Shown here: one piece after another, positions 51,155-64,000 of the stretch
Position numbering within the stretch: the first letter of the stretch is position 1
How the letters are laid out: each line of letters starts with the position of its first letter
Assembly: GCF_000429965.1 (NCBI RefSeq)
Contig: NZ_AUCW01000016.1
Coordinates: forward strand, 1-64,000
Source of the DNA: Desulfogranum mediterraneum DSM 13871
GTDB lineage: Bacteria; Desulfobacterota; Desulfobulbia; Desulfobulbales; Desulfobulbaceae
Length of the DNA stretch: 64,000 bases
Direction of reading: 5' to 3'
Made by a program: the position numbers and the translations under genes
The notes under the pieces: model-generated
Told to the model about the DNA's origin: nothing
The model's input: only the letters and a program-made list of their open reading frames with translations
Database searches by the model: none

Positions 51155-52090
51155 CTAGAGCCGGTCGGGCTCTTCGGAAAGCGGGGGCCTGCTTGTCAGC
51201 TCGGCATCCCGGAGGAGGAGGGCGGAGAAGGCCGCGGCCACCGGTGTCAGGGCGCGATTTTTGCGTTGGATCAGGTAAAAGGGACGCTCCATGGCATCGT
51301 CTTCCAGGCTGAGGCCAATGATGGTGGCGCGGTCGATGTCCTCGGAGAGCGCTCTTCTGGAGAGGATGGAGATACCCAGGCCTGCCTTGATCGCCTCCTT
51401 GACCGCGGCCGTGGAGCCGATGACCGTCACCTTCTGGAGGTCGTTCTCCCGGCAGCCCTTCCGTTCCAGGATCCGGGCCACCATCTTGCGGGTGCCTGAA
51501 CCGGGTTCACGGAGGATAAAGGGGTGCCCCAGGAGATCCTCCACCTGGACAGAACTGCGGGCAGTGAGGGGCGAACCCGGGGGAACGGCCAGGGTCAGCC
51601 GATCCTGGTAGATCCTGGTCCACTGGAGGCTGCGGTCGTTCCAACGGGCTCCGACGATTCCCAGGTCATAGCTGCCGTCCATCACCTTGCGGGCCGTGGC
51701 ACGTGAGTTGGCGATGTTGAGGTCTGCCTGGATGTCGGGATGTGCCTTGAACAATGCGGCCAGGAGCCGGGGCAGGATATAGGTCCCCGGGATGGTGCTG
51801 GAGCCCAGGATTACCCGCCCTGCCAGGTGGCCGCTGAAGCGTTCAACGGCCTGGAGCGACTCCTCCTGGAGGCGGATGAGCTTGAGGGCATAGCCATAGA
51901 AGAGTCGGCCCACCGGGGTGACCTCCACCGTACGTCCCAGGCGGTCGATCAGTTGCTGCCCCAGCTGTTGTTCCAGGCTGCGGATGTGTTCGCTGACCGT
52001 GGGCTGGGAGAGCATGGCCCACTCTGCGGCCTTGGTGAAGCTCTTCAGCTCTATCACCTTGCAAAATACTTCCAGTTTTCTGATATCCAT
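51155..52090 (-). CDS. LysR-family regulator, selenium-metabolism-associated type
   Basis: A 311-residue LysR-type regulator. The N-terminal winged helix (residues 1-60) has ELKSFTKAAEWAMLSQPTVS and RSLEQQLGQQLIDRLGR. The effector-binding domain starts near GRVILGSSTIPGTYILPRLL and includes DLGIVGARW. The sequence fits best the group of LysR proteins linked to selenium genes in anaerobic bacteria, and otherwise the CysL/CysB-like group. The basis is recall of that family, so the link is tentative. It lies 38 nt after recD on the same strand and may share its transcript. Confidence 0.72.
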   Translation of the reverse strand: MDIRKLEVFCKVIELKSFTKAAEWAMLSQPTVSEHIRSLEQQLGQQLIDRLGRTVEVTPVGRLFYGYALKLIRLQEESLQAVERFSGHLAGRVILGSSTIPGTYILPRLLAALFKAHPDIQADLNIANSRATARKVMDGSYDLGIVGARWNDRSLQWTRIYQDRLTLAVPPGSPLTARSSVQVEDLLGHPFILREPGSGTRKMVARILERKGCRENDLQKVTVIGSTAAVKEAIKAGLGISILSRRALSEDIDRATIIGLSLEDDAMERPFYLIQRKNRALTPVAAAFSALLLRDAELTSRPPLSEEPDRL

Positions 52091-52128
52091 ATGCTTTTCG
52101 TCCGTTGTCAGGGGGCTCTGCAGCTGTC

Positions 52129-53945
52129 TTACCAGGGGATGCGCAGCTTGTGATGCAGCCCGGAAAAACGCTGGGCCGGCCGGGCGGCCGTGCTCTCCAG
52201 GAGCTCCGGGCTGGCCTCCAGGGTGAGGTGTTTGCGGGCCCTGGTGACCCCGGTGTAGAGCAGTTCCCGGTTGAGGATGGGGGTGTCTCGTCCAGGGAGG
52301 AGCAGCAGCACCCGATCAAACTCCGAGCCCTGGGATTTATGCACGGTGATGGCGTAGCCGGTCTGATGGAGCGGCAGGCGCCTGGGCAAGATGGTGCGCA
52401 GGCTGCCGTCAGCGCCCGGGAACCAGGCCTGGAGCTTTCCCTGCTCATCGGGCCAGATGAGGCCGCTGTCACCGTTGAACAGGCCCAGGGCGTAATCATT
52501 TTGGAGGATCATCAGGGGCTGTCCCCGGTAGTGCCGGCCAGGTGCCGGCTGCCGGCCGGGCCCGAGAAGCAGTTCCTGTGCCAGCTGGTTGACGGCCTTG
52601 ACCCCGTTCTCTCCCTGGTGGACCCCGCAGAGGATCCGACTCTGTTCAAAACAGTGCAGGGCTGCCATGGGGGAGCGGGCGCTGAAGATGGGTTTAAAGG
52701 AGTGACGGATAAAGTCTTCCAGCCTGGGTCGAGACCGGCCGGGGTCAGGGGCGGTCAGCTCCAGGTCAGGGTAGGGGGTGCGCAGACAGCGGGCCAGGGC
52801 CTGGGGATCATCACTCTGGATGGCCTTGGCCAGGGTGGCGATTCCGGAACCGGCCTGGAAACGATAACTCTTTTGCAGCTGGACCACGCTGTCGTCCATC
52901 TCCGCAGGAGAGGCCGTGCCGCCGGGATAGGAGTGAGCCGTGAGGGCCTCCAGGTCGGCAGAGGTGGCCCTGGACCATTGGGGCAGGCCAGGGCTGCAGA
53001 TATCTGCCAGGAGGTTGCCGGCCTCCACCGAGGCCAGCTGATGCCTGTCGCCAAAGAGGATCAGTCGGCATTTTGGGGGCAGGGCCTCCATCAGTCCGGC
53101 CATCAGGGGGATGTCGATCATGGAGGCCTCGTCCACCAGGAGCATATCCAGGTGAAGGGGGTTGTCGCGGTTGTGGCGGAATCGGCCTGTAGCCGGCTGA
53201 AACCCCAGCAGACGGTGGAGGGTGAGGGCCTGGTCAGGCATCTGCCTGGCAAAGCGTGGGGGCAGCGCACCCTGGGCCTGGGCCAGCGCATCCTTGAGCC
53301 TGGTGGCCGCCTTGCCCGTGGGCGCGGCCAGGCCGATCCGTAAGGGCTCCGGGGCCATGGCGATCTGGGCGGCGATGATCCGGGCCACGGTGAAGGTCTT
53401 GCCCGTACCCGGACCTCCGGAGACCACCAGCAGGGGGCTCAACAGGGAGAGGGCGGTGGCTGCATACTGCCAGTCCGGGTCCTTGGCTGGGGCTGTTCCG
53501 TTCTCTGCAGCTGCCGGGAAGAGTTCGCCCAGGACGGCACGCCCCGCTGCCAGGTCCGGTTCCAGGCGGAGCCGGTTTCGGCGGCGGAGTTCCCGGGCAA
53601 TGCCTTCCTCGTAGGCATGGTAGCGGTGGAGATAGAGGTTGTCCTCCTGGTCCAGGATCAGCGGGGTGGGGCTCCCGGGGGAGCCCACCACCGGGGTGGC
53701 CAGCAGGCGGCTGCGCAACTCGGCCGGGGAGGCCGCCATTGCCGGGATCAGCCGGTTGCACTGCAGCTGGAGCTGGTCCAGGGGCAGGCAGACATGGCCG
53801 TCGGCCACGGCCCTGGAGGTCAGGGCTGCGGCCAGGAGGATCGCTGGTTCGTCGCTCTTGCCGGTCAACTGTTCCAGGAAGCGCCCGGCCTGGAGGTCTA
53901 TGGGCCGCAGGGTCGTGTTGGCCAGGAGTTCTCTCAAGTCGGGCC

Positions 53946-53949
<4 letters not shown>
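52129..53949 (-). CDS. recD: Exodeoxyribonuclease V subunit alpha (RecD)
   Basis: A 606-residue 5'-3' helicase subunit of RecBCD. Walker A is SGGPGTGKTFTVARI, Walker B is LLVDEASMIDIPLM, and later helicase motifs include LILFGDRHQLASVEAG and YAITVHKSQGSEFDRVLLLL. An N-terminal ~110-residue domain contacts RecC. The start at 53949 overlaps the recB stop as ATGA, showing coupled translation. Confidence 0.95.
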
Positions 53950-57494
<3,545 letters not shown>

Positions 57495-57506
57495 GGCTTG
57501 GCTCGT

Positions 57507-60500
57507 TCAGTTGCTGCGATCACCCTGATCGCTGTCGGCAAGGTGATCGTGGAGCGGGGTGTAGAGCGCGCTCAGGCGGATAAATTCGGCGGATAAGAGG
57601 GGCGACTCCTGCTCGTTCTCCTGGCCAGGTTCACTGGTCCCGGCTTCAGGAAAGAGATAGCCGTAGGCGGGCTCTTCCCGTTCTCCAGGGCGGTTGTAGC
57701 CGCCCTGCCAGACCTTGGCGGCCGCCTGGGCTTCCTTGCCCGGTTTGGCCCGGTTCCAGGCCAGACTCGATTCAGGGAAAAAGGGAAGAGGTCGACAGCG
57801 GCCCTCCTGGAAGAGCTCCATCAGTTCGAGGAGATAGGGGGCCGGTTCCCGGACCGGCAGGAGGGTCATGGTCTCTGTCCGGCCCAGGTGGGTGGAGCTG
57901 TGGCCGAGCCCGGGCGGTCTCACCAGGTTCAGGGCCAGGTGATGGATCCAGAGCTCCATCAGGCTTCCCCCCTTGACCCGACTGCTTCTCCAGGTGCATC
58001 GACCCTGGGGGTAGAGGTCGTGCAGCCAGCCCTTGAGCTGCCAGCAAGCTATGGTGGTGTCGATCTCCAGGGGCTCCAGCCGCTGATCCTTCAGTGGACT
58101 GATGGCCTGGCTCAGCGCTGCGTTGGCCTGATCAATCTCCTCTTTGAGGGCAATGCCGAAACCTCCCTGGGGCAGGCTGCCCCGGTTCTTGAGCTGCTGC
58201 CAGCGCTGCTCGGCAGTGGTTTCCCTGAGGGTGGTATCCAGCAGCTCCTGACGCACCAGGAACTGGTCCAGCTGATCCAGGGCAAAGGGCTCTGCATCTC
58301 CCAGACCATGGTCCTGTTGACGGAGTTTGAGTCCCAGCTGCTGCTCCAGGAAAAATCGCACCGGATGTCGCCAGAATTGGACCAAGCTGGAGAGCTCGAT
58401 GACTGTCGGTGCGGCGGCGCCTGTCCGAACCAGTGGACTGGAGAGCAGGGGGGGCGCCACGGTCTGTTGCTCGGCCGGCCGCCATTGGCCGGCATAACTG
58501 GCAATCGGGCCCCGACCGCTGAAGGCCCGGCGGCTGAAGGGCTGGAGGGGGTGCTCGCAGCTGAGCTGCCGGGCCGGGCCGGGCTCCTGGAGGGGATGGG
58601 ATCGGTCCAGGTAGTCCTGGAGCTCGCTGATCACCACAGTCGGCGGGATCGGCTCGTTGCTCCGCTGGTTGCGGCCCACCCAGGAGAGGTAGAGGAGCCT
58701 GCGTGCCGAGAGCAGGATTTCCAGGAAGAGGTAGCGGTCATCCTTGCTCCGTTCCCGATCACCTGCTCGAGGTTCCTGCAGGGTCAGGTCAAAGGGGATC
58801 GGAGGCTGGCGGCGGGGAAAGGCAGACTCGTTCATGCCCAGCAGGCAGATGACCTGGAAGGGGACCGCCCGCATGGGCACCATGTTGCAGAAGGTGAGGC
58901 GACCGCTGAGAAAGACCTGGCCCGAGGGCTGTTGTTCAAGCTGGCTGCGGAGATGGAGGGTGAGCAGTTGGAGGTCCAGGTGGTCGGTCATCTCGGCCCG
59001 GCCGGTCTGCTCCTCCAGATCCAGGAGGGCACCGTTGAGCAGGCTGAAACCCTCCTCATCGGCGGACTGGAGAAAAAAGGAGTGGAGGAGTGTTCTGAGC
59101 AGGGCGGTCCATTGGCCTGTGCTGCGGCTTCCCTGGAGGCTCCGGTGCCACTCCTGGAGTTGCTGGATAAAGGAGCTGAAGCCGCCCAGGAGCCGGTCTT
59201 CATCGTTCAACAGAGAGGGGTAGGGGGAGATATCCTGGAAACAGTGGTCGCTCTCTCCCATGAAGTAGCCCAGGAGGAGCTGGTCCAGGCCCGCCTGCCA
59301 GGAGTTGGCGGCAAAGTCGGTGACCCCGCACTCCAGGCGATGGTCCCGGTCCAGACCCCAGCGAATGGTGGTCTGCCGAATCCACTGCTGCAGGCGGGGC
59401 AGATCCGACACATCCAGCTCGAAGCGCTGGAGCAGGGCCTGGTTTTCCAGGAGGGCCAGGACCTCAGTGCTGGTGCAGCGGCCGCCCAGGAGGCTGAGCA
59501 GCTCGAGAAAGGAGTGCAGGGTTGGCGTCTCCTGGCCGGGCGGTCGGTCTGCCAGAAAGTAGGGGATGGCCTGTTCAGGGGGCGCACCGCTGAAGACCCC
59601 ATGGATGATCTCGCTGTATTGATGAATATCCGGGGCCATGACCAGGATGTCGCCGGCCGTGAGATCCGGGTGCTTCTGGAAGATGGCGAGCAAGCGGTCG
59701 TGGAGGACCTGGACTTCACGCAGGGGCGAGTGACAGCAGTGGAACTGGAGTGAGGCATCCGGATGAAAGGGGTCCGGCTCCCGCTCTTCCGGGGCGGTGG
59801 GGTCGGCGAGGTCAAGGATCTGCTCTTGGAGCCGCCCCAGGAGATGGGGGGAGCCGGGCTGGTGGTAGTTGTCGAACTCTTCCAGGTCATAGCGGAGCAG
59901 CTGCTGGAGAAACTCCTGGCCCACCTTGCCCCAGGAGGAGAGCAGCGGGTTGCCTGGGGTGGTGTAGAGATCGCTTTCCGGCCGGCGGTCTTTGCGGCCA
60001 TGGCGGCGGGCCTGTTCCTTCTCCGAACAAAGATCTCCCCAGTACTCCCTGCAGGGGCTGAGGTGGAAGCAATGGATTTCCAGGTAGCGGCTGAGCCTGG
60101 TGAGGATCTCCAGATAGATCGGCGCGAGGGTGCTGAGGCCGAAGAGAAAGCAGCGGCCGGGCAGCTCTGCCGCCAGGGGCTCGCCGCTATCCAGGCGGCT
60201 CAGGAAATCGGTCAGGATCCGGCCCCGGTGAGGAGTTGAGCCTGCCAGGCTGCGCCAGAGCATGGCCTGCCAGTGCTGCTCCTCGCCCTGATCCCAGCGG
60301 CTGATCAGGTCCGGCCGATAGATCAGGTACCGGTCAAAGAGATCGGCGATGGTGGCGGCCAGCTGGTAGCGTTTGAGCAGCTGGCCCTTGCCCTGGAGGT
60401 AGCTGGCCAGCTGTTCAAATCCGGGCAGTCCGGTATGGGCGGGAAGAACACGGAAGATGCGCCAGAGCAGTACCTGGCGCTCAAACAGCTCCTGGTCAGG

Positions 60501-60734
60501 CAGGCTGCCCATGACCCGGGCCGCCATGGTGGTGATGAAACGGGCCGGCAGGGGGAATTCCAGGTTGGCGGCGATCCCGTTGTTGGCGGCGATCTGCAGT
60601 TGGAGCCACTGGGCCATGCCGTGGTGCTGGACCACGATGATCTCGGCCGCAAGGGGCGAGGGTGAGGCGGTGCCCAGGGTGGTGGACAGCTGTTTGCCCA
60701 GGGTTTCCAGTCTGTTGGCCTGATAGAGGAACAC
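57507..60734 (-). CDS. recC: Exodeoxyribonuclease V subunit gamma (RecC)
   Basis: A 1075-residue RecC, the subunit that splits DNA strands and recognises Chi in E. coli; it is an inactive helicase/nuclease fold. Landmarks are FLYQANRLETLGKQL at the start, IVVQHHGMAQWLQLQIA, RFITTMAARVMGSLPDQELF and the central PFQVICLLGMNESAFPR. The GTG at 60734 is preferred because AGGAAGG lies 6 nt upstream and the family N-terminus begins there; an ATG at 60824 has no ribosome-binding site and would add 30 unrelated residues. It is the first gene of recC-recB-recD. Confidence 0.92.
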   Translation of the reverse strand: MFLYQANRLETLGKQLSTTLGTASPSPLAAEIIVVQHHGMAQWLQLQIAANNGIAANLEFPLPARFITTMAARVMGSLPDQELFERQVLLWRIFRVLPAHTGLPGFEQLASYLQGKGQLLKRYQLAATIADLFDRYLIYRPDLISRWDQGEEQHWQAMLWRSLAGSTPHRGRILTDFLSRLDSGEPLAAELPGRCFLFGLSTLAPIYLEILTRLSRYLEIHCFHLSPCREYWGDLCSEKEQARRHGRKDRRPESDLYTTPGNPLLSSWGKVGQEFLQQLLRYDLEEFDNYHQPGSPHLLGRLQEQILDLADPTAPEEREPDPFHPDASLQFHCCHSPLREVQVLHDRLLAIFQKHPDLTAGDILVMAPDIHQYSEIIHGVFSGAPPEQAIPYFLADRPPGQETPTLHSFLELLSLLGGRCTSTEVLALLENQALLQRFELDVSDLPRLQQWIRQTTIRWGLDRDHRLECGVTDFAANSWQAGLDQLLLGYFMGESDHCFQDISPYPSLLNDEDRLLGGFSSFIQQLQEWHRSLQGSRSTGQWTALLRTLLHSFFLQSADEEGFSLLNGALLDLEEQTGRAEMTDHLDLQLLTLHLRSQLEQQPSGQVFLSGRLTFCNMVPMRAVPFQVICLLGMNESAFPRRQPPIPFDLTLQEPRAGDRERSKDDRYLFLEILLSARRLLYLSWVGRNQRSNEPIPPTVVISELQDYLDRSHPLQEPGPARQLSCEHPLQPFSRRAFSGRGPIASYAGQWRPAEQQTVAPPLLSSPLVRTGAAAPTVIELSSLVQFWRHPVRFFLEQQLGLKLRQQDHGLGDAEPFALDQLDQFLVRQELLDTTLRETTAEQRWQQLKNRGSLPQGGFGIALKEEIDQANAALSQAISPLKDQRLEPLEIDTTIACWQLKGWLHDLYPQGRCTWRSSRVKGGSLMELWIHHLALNLVRPPGLGHSSTHLGRTETMTLLPVREPAPYLLELMELFQEGRCRPLPFFPESSLAWNRAKPGKEAQAAAKVWQGGYNRPGEREEPAYGYLFPEAGTSEPGQENEQESPLLSAEFIRLSALYTPLHDHLADSDQGDRSN

Positions 60735-60920
60735 GTTGAACCTTCCTGATGTATGCGTTGCCGCCGGTGTGGTGCCCACTCGGCCATTCCAGCGGGTGGC
60801 TGCTGCCCCCGGATTGTCTATCATAGTCGGCTGAATAAATTTTGGAAACAGATATTGTTTTGCTATAGTTAGACAGTATCCGCTGTATCCGCTGAAATTT
60901 CTCTTTATACCCTTTGATCG

Positions 60921-63791
60921 ATGCGCCGACTCTCTTTCCCATATGTGTTCCTCTCCCTTGGGGTGACCCTGGCACTGGCCGGGTTGTTTTATCTTCCCTA
61001 CCTCTCGGTCAGGAACAAGACCATCAATGCCTTTCATGAGCAGCAGCTCCTCTTGCTGGACCAGGCCGTGGTCGATATCCAGGGCTACTTTGCCACCTAT
61101 CAGCGGGCCCTGGAATACCTGGCCCGACAGGAATCCATCAAGACCATGAACAGCGGCGGTCAGCTCTTGCTTGAGGATTTTTTTGCCATCCATCAGTCGC
61201 AGCTTAACGGGGTCTTTCGAACCGATCCCCAGGGGCGTTTGTCCCTGTCCATTCCTGCCCAGGTTCCGGAGGGTAAGGGTTGGATGGTGGAAGAGGGGGC
61301 GCTGGAGGGCTTTCTGCCCAGTCAACAACTCCAGGTGAGTGAGCGCCTGCTGGCTGCAGATGGGAGCGCCGCTGTTGTTCTTACCCAGCCGATCTTTGCA
61401 GATTCGCTTTTCCTGGGCAATATCTCCTTTCTGATCCCCTGTGAGGAGATCGCCAGGCGCTATCTTGAATCGCTCAAGCTGGAACGCAGTGGGATTGTCC
61501 TGCTGTTCAGCCGTCAGGGGCAGACGCTCTACGCCCCTGATCCGGATCTGTTGGGCAGGAGTGTCCAGTCCTATCAAAACGAGAAGCTGATCCAGCTCTA
61601 TGCCGGGATGTACACCCATAAGCAGGGCGCCTTTGCCCTGTCTGAGGCCTTTCCCGGCGAGGAGCCCCCTCTACCGGGAGAGCGTTACGGCGTCCACCTG
61701 CCCGTGGATCTTCCGGGCGGCAACTTCTGGTCCCTGCTGATTGTCTCCCCGGAAAATCAGGTGCTGGGTACCATGGCTGGTTTTCGTAAGCAGTGGCTGA
61801 TGGTTACCCTGATAACGGTCTCCGCGGTGGGGCTCTTGGGTATGGGGCTGAGCATGCTCTTGACCGGAAGACGTGAGGAGCAGGAGCGCAGACAGGTTGA
61901 AGAGCAGCTGGTCAAACTCCTCGACCATGCCCCCATGGGGGTTTTGCTGGTCGATACCGAGGGGCGGATTGCCTATGCCAACCATGCTGCCGTGGGCCTG
62001 GTCGATGGGGGCTCCCAGGAGGAGCTCGGCGGCTGTTCGATCTATACCTTTATCCCCAGGGACGAAGGCTTCGACTTCGGTGCAGCCGGGGTGAGCGGTG
62101 GTCCCCTGGGTCAGGCTGTGCCCCTGAGCAGGCAGATCGAGACCGAGCACTCCAGCCGGGATGTGGTCATTAACCTGACCCCGCTGCCCCTGGGCAAAGA
62201 GCTCCACCATATCGTCATCGTCCAGGACGTGACCAAGGAGAGAAAGGTGGAGGAGGTCCAGCGCCGCCTGGCCACCGCCGTTGATCAGGTCAAGGAACTG
62301 GTCCATATCAGTGATACCCACGGCCGCATCGAGTACGTGAACGCCGCCTTCTGTGAGATCACCGGCTACAGCCGGGAGGAGGTGATCGGCCAGTCGGTAC
62401 GCTCGCTCTGGTCTTTGGAAAATGGACGCCAGCTCTGGCGGGAACTCAGGGAGAGGGTCCGTAAAGGCGAGGTCTGGCAGGGCCGGATTACCAACCAGCG
62501 GAAAAACGGCTCGGTCTTTATCTCGGCCTCTTCGGTTTCTCCGGTCCGCAATGTGGACGGCACCATCACCCACTATGTCACGGTGCAACGGGATATCACC
62601 AGTGAAGTGGCCATTGAATCCAGGTTGCGCCAGGCCGAGAAGATGGAGGCCATCGGCACCCTGGCCGGCGGTATTGCCCATGATTTCAACAATATTTTGG
62701 GGGCGATCATCGGCTTTACCGATATGGCCCTGCTGCAGAGCGATAAGGATTCAGAGCTCCATGAGAATCTGGTCCATATCCGCCAGGGGGGCAGACGGGC
62801 TGCCGATCTGGTCCAGCAGATCCTGACCTTCAGTCGTCAGTCCACCCTGGAGAAACACCCGGTGACCGTGGCCCCTCTGATCAAGGAGAGCCTGCACCTG
62901 ATCAGGGCCTCGTTGCCCTCCACCATAGAGATCGACCAGCGTATCCTGGATCCGGAGTCGAAGGTGGTCGCGGCCCCGGTGCAGTTGCAGCAGATCATCA
63001 TGAATCTCTGTGCCAACGCCTTCTATTCCATGCGGGACAGTGGTGGGTTGCTGACCATTGTCCTTGAGCAGCTGCCCTCTGAAAAATGCGGGGCCCTCCA
63101 TCCCGGCATGGGTGATGCCTGTCTCTGTCTCACTGTCCAGGATACCGGTTCAGGGATGGAGGATGCGACGGTGGAACGTATCTTTACCCCATTTTTCACC
63201 ACCAAGGATCCTGGCGAGGGCACGGGCATGGGGCTGAGTGTGGTCCTGGGGATTGTCCAGGACCTGGGTGGGGACATCCAGGTCAAGTCGGTGCTGGGCA
63301 AGGGGACCACCTTTTATATCTACCTGCCCCTGGCCGATGGGGCCGCCGAAGGTGAGCTGTTGATCGGCGAAGTCCCTCTGCCCACGGGCAATGAACATAT
63401 CCTGGTCATTGACGATGAAAAAGAGATCCGGGAAACCTGCCGGATGATGCTGGAGCATTTTGGCTATTCGGTGGTGACCTCCTCCAATCCCCTGGAGGTC
63501 CTCTCCATGATCAAGGAGCAGGATCATCCCATCGATCTGGTGATCACCGACCACACCATGCCCAGGATGACCGGTCTGGAGTTGACCCGGGAGATCCTGA
63601 AGCTCAGGCCGGAGCTGCCGGTGATCCTCTGTACCGGTTATTCGGACAAGCTGAATCAGGAGGTGGCGGTCCAGGCCGGGGCCTGTGAGTTGATGATGAA
63701 ACCGGTTGATCTGCAGGAGCTGGCCACCACCGTACGGAAGGCCATCCGGGGCGACGGCAGCCCCCTGGAAACAGCGGAGAATGGCGGCTGA
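60921..63791 (+). CDS. Hybrid sensor histidine kinase with PAS and receiver domains
   Basis: A 956-residue membrane sensor. One transmembrane helix (~7-28), a periplasmic dCache-like sensing region (~30-285), and a second transmembrane helix (~290-312) come first. Two PAS domains follow (~325-450; ~455-570, with GRIEYVNAAFCEITGYSREE). The dimerisation/phosphoacceptor region has His587 in GGIAHDFNNIL. The ATPase domain has the N box (QQIIMNLCANAFYSM) and G boxes (DTGSGMEDA, GTGMGLSVV). A C-terminal receiver has Asp877 in DLVITDHTMPRMTG. The signal and output partner are unknown; no HTH-type regulator is adjacent. No good ribosome-binding site precedes the ATG at 60921. Confidence 0.9.
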   Translation: MRRLSFPYVFLSLGVTLALAGLFYLPYLSVRNKTINAFHEQQLLLLDQAVVDIQGYFATYQRALEYLARQESIKTMNSGGQLLLEDFFAIHQSQLNGVFRTDPQGRLSLSIPAQVPEGKGWMVEEGALEGFLPSQQLQVSERLLAADGSAAVVLTQPIFADSLFLGNISFLIPCEEIARRYLESLKLERSGIVLLFSRQGQTLYAPDPDLLGRSVQSYQNEKLIQLYAGMYTHKQGAFALSEAFPGEEPPLPGERYGVHLPVDLPGGNFWSLLIVSPENQVLGTMAGFRKQWLMVTLITVSAVGLLGMGLSMLLTGRREEQERRQVEEQLVKLLDHAPMGVLLVDTEGRIAYANHAAVGLVDGGSQEELGGCSIYTFIPRDEGFDFGAAGVSGGPLGQAVPLSRQIETEHSSRDVVINLTPLPLGKELHHIVIVQDVTKERKVEEVQRRLATAVDQVKELVHISDTHGRIEYVNAAFCEITGYSREEVIGQSVRSLWSLENGRQLWRELRERVRKGEVWQGRITNQRKNGSVFISASSVSPVRNVDGTITHYVTVQRDITSEVAIESRLRQAEKMEAIGTLAGGIAHDFNNILGAIIGFTDMALLQSDKDSELHENLVHIRQGGRRAADLVQQILTFSRQSTLEKHPVTVAPLIKESLHLIRASLPSTIEIDQRILDPESKVVAAPVQLQQIIMNLCANAFYSMRDSGGLLTIVLEQLPSEKCGALHPGMGDACLCLTVQDTGSGMEDATVERIFTPFFTTKDPGEGTGMGLSVVLGIVQDLGGDIQVKSVLGKGTTFYIYLPLADGAAEGELLIGEVPLPTGNEHILVIDDEKEIRETCRMMLEHFGYSVVTSSNPLEVLSMIKEQDHPIDLVITDHTMPRMTGLELTREILKLRPELPVILCTGYSDKLNQEVAVQAGACELMMKPVDLQELATTVRKAIRGDGSPLETAENGG

Positions 63792-63847
63792 GCAGTGGAG
63801 AGGCCAGCCAGGGGTAGGAGTGGCCAGGGGCGCGTCGTCAGGGGTGT

Positions 63848-64000
63848 CTACCTGATGTAGCCCCACTGCTTCAGCCGCGTATAGGCATACCGGGCCTGCT
63901 TGCCCTGTCTGACCTTGCCCAGGTAGGCCTGGTAGTGACGGGCCGCCTCCGGGCGACGCTCCATCCCCTCCAGGGCCATGCCCAGGAAAAAGGTGGTTTC
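63848..64000 (-). CDS. C-terminal end of a TPR-repeat protein (partial)
   Basis: The last 50 codons of a gene that runs off the window edge, read on the minus strand and ending at TAG 63848-63850. The sequence (FFLGMALEGMERRPEAARHY, then QAYLGKVRQGKQ) has the helix pattern of a tetratricopeptide repeat. The rest of the protein is outside the window, so no function is assigned. Confidence 0.65.
   Translation of the reverse strand, partial: ETTFFLGMALEGMERRPEAARHYQAYLGKVRQGKQARYAYTRLKQWGYIR

Overview
The window is a GC-rich chromosomal segment from a sulfate-reducing bacterium, most likely Desulfobacterota of the Desulfobulbales type. The main evidence is a complete dsrMKJOP operon (19758-24877), the membrane complex that feeds electrons to dissimilatory sulfite reduction. 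LptD, a mitochondrial-type EF-G, AcnB, a two-subunit glycine decarboxylase and several selenium-associated genes fit the same lineage. Nearly all genes are housekeeping. There is no prophage, insertion sequence or CRISPR array.

Layout. 1-3850: Ogt alkyltransferase, a HAD phosphatase and a U32 protein, with two copies of a ~140-bp imperfect-palindromic repeat. 3850-7565: tRNA-Arg(ACG), an RNase E/G with a long disordered N-terminus, and a radical SAM protein. 7566-13780: LptD, a DHH phosphoesterase, MltA and an S-adenosylmethionine hydrolase-family protein, ending at a clear terminator. 13843-18414: the overlapping operon pyrK-pyrD-aroD-aroE-aroA. 18649-19434: prepilin peptidase. 19758-25536: dsrMKJOP preceded by an RsbRD-N-like protein, with an 18-bp palindrome just upstream of dsrM. 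25748-30906: Prc protease, YedF (selenium-associated), an MBL hydrolase and an HDOD protein. 31044-34872: a eukaryotic-type HisA, a small protein, a P-loop ATPase and an EF-G of the mitochondrial/spd type, the last behind a structured leader with an intrinsic terminator. 35220-39152: an MFS transporter diverging from aconitase B. 39229-45928: Lrp/AsnC regulator, gcvT-gcvH-gcvPA-gcvPB-lipB-lipA, with a promoter and operator-like inverted repeat upstream. 46057-49594: an oxidative-stress and selenium cluster (FAD oxidoreductase, rhodanese-ferritin-like protein, thiol peroxidase, rubrerythrin). 50046-60734: an ADP-ribosylglycohydrolase homologue, a LysR regulator of the selenium-associated type, and recC-recB-recD. 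60921-64000: a hybrid histidine kinase and the end of a TPR protein.

The most notable find is at 47228-48091. A rhodanese domain and a ferritin-like diiron domain form one reading frame interrupted only by a TGA, which falls exactly where the catalytic rhodanese cysteine belongs (residue 74). A GC-rich hairpin follows 14 nt downstream, the right place for a bacterial SECIS. I read it as a selenoprotein. The next gene is an FAD oxidoreductase of the type found fused to SelD, and YedF and a selenium-type LysR lie in the same window, so a selenium context is plausible. No Sec machinery gene (selA, selB, selC, selD) is in the window.
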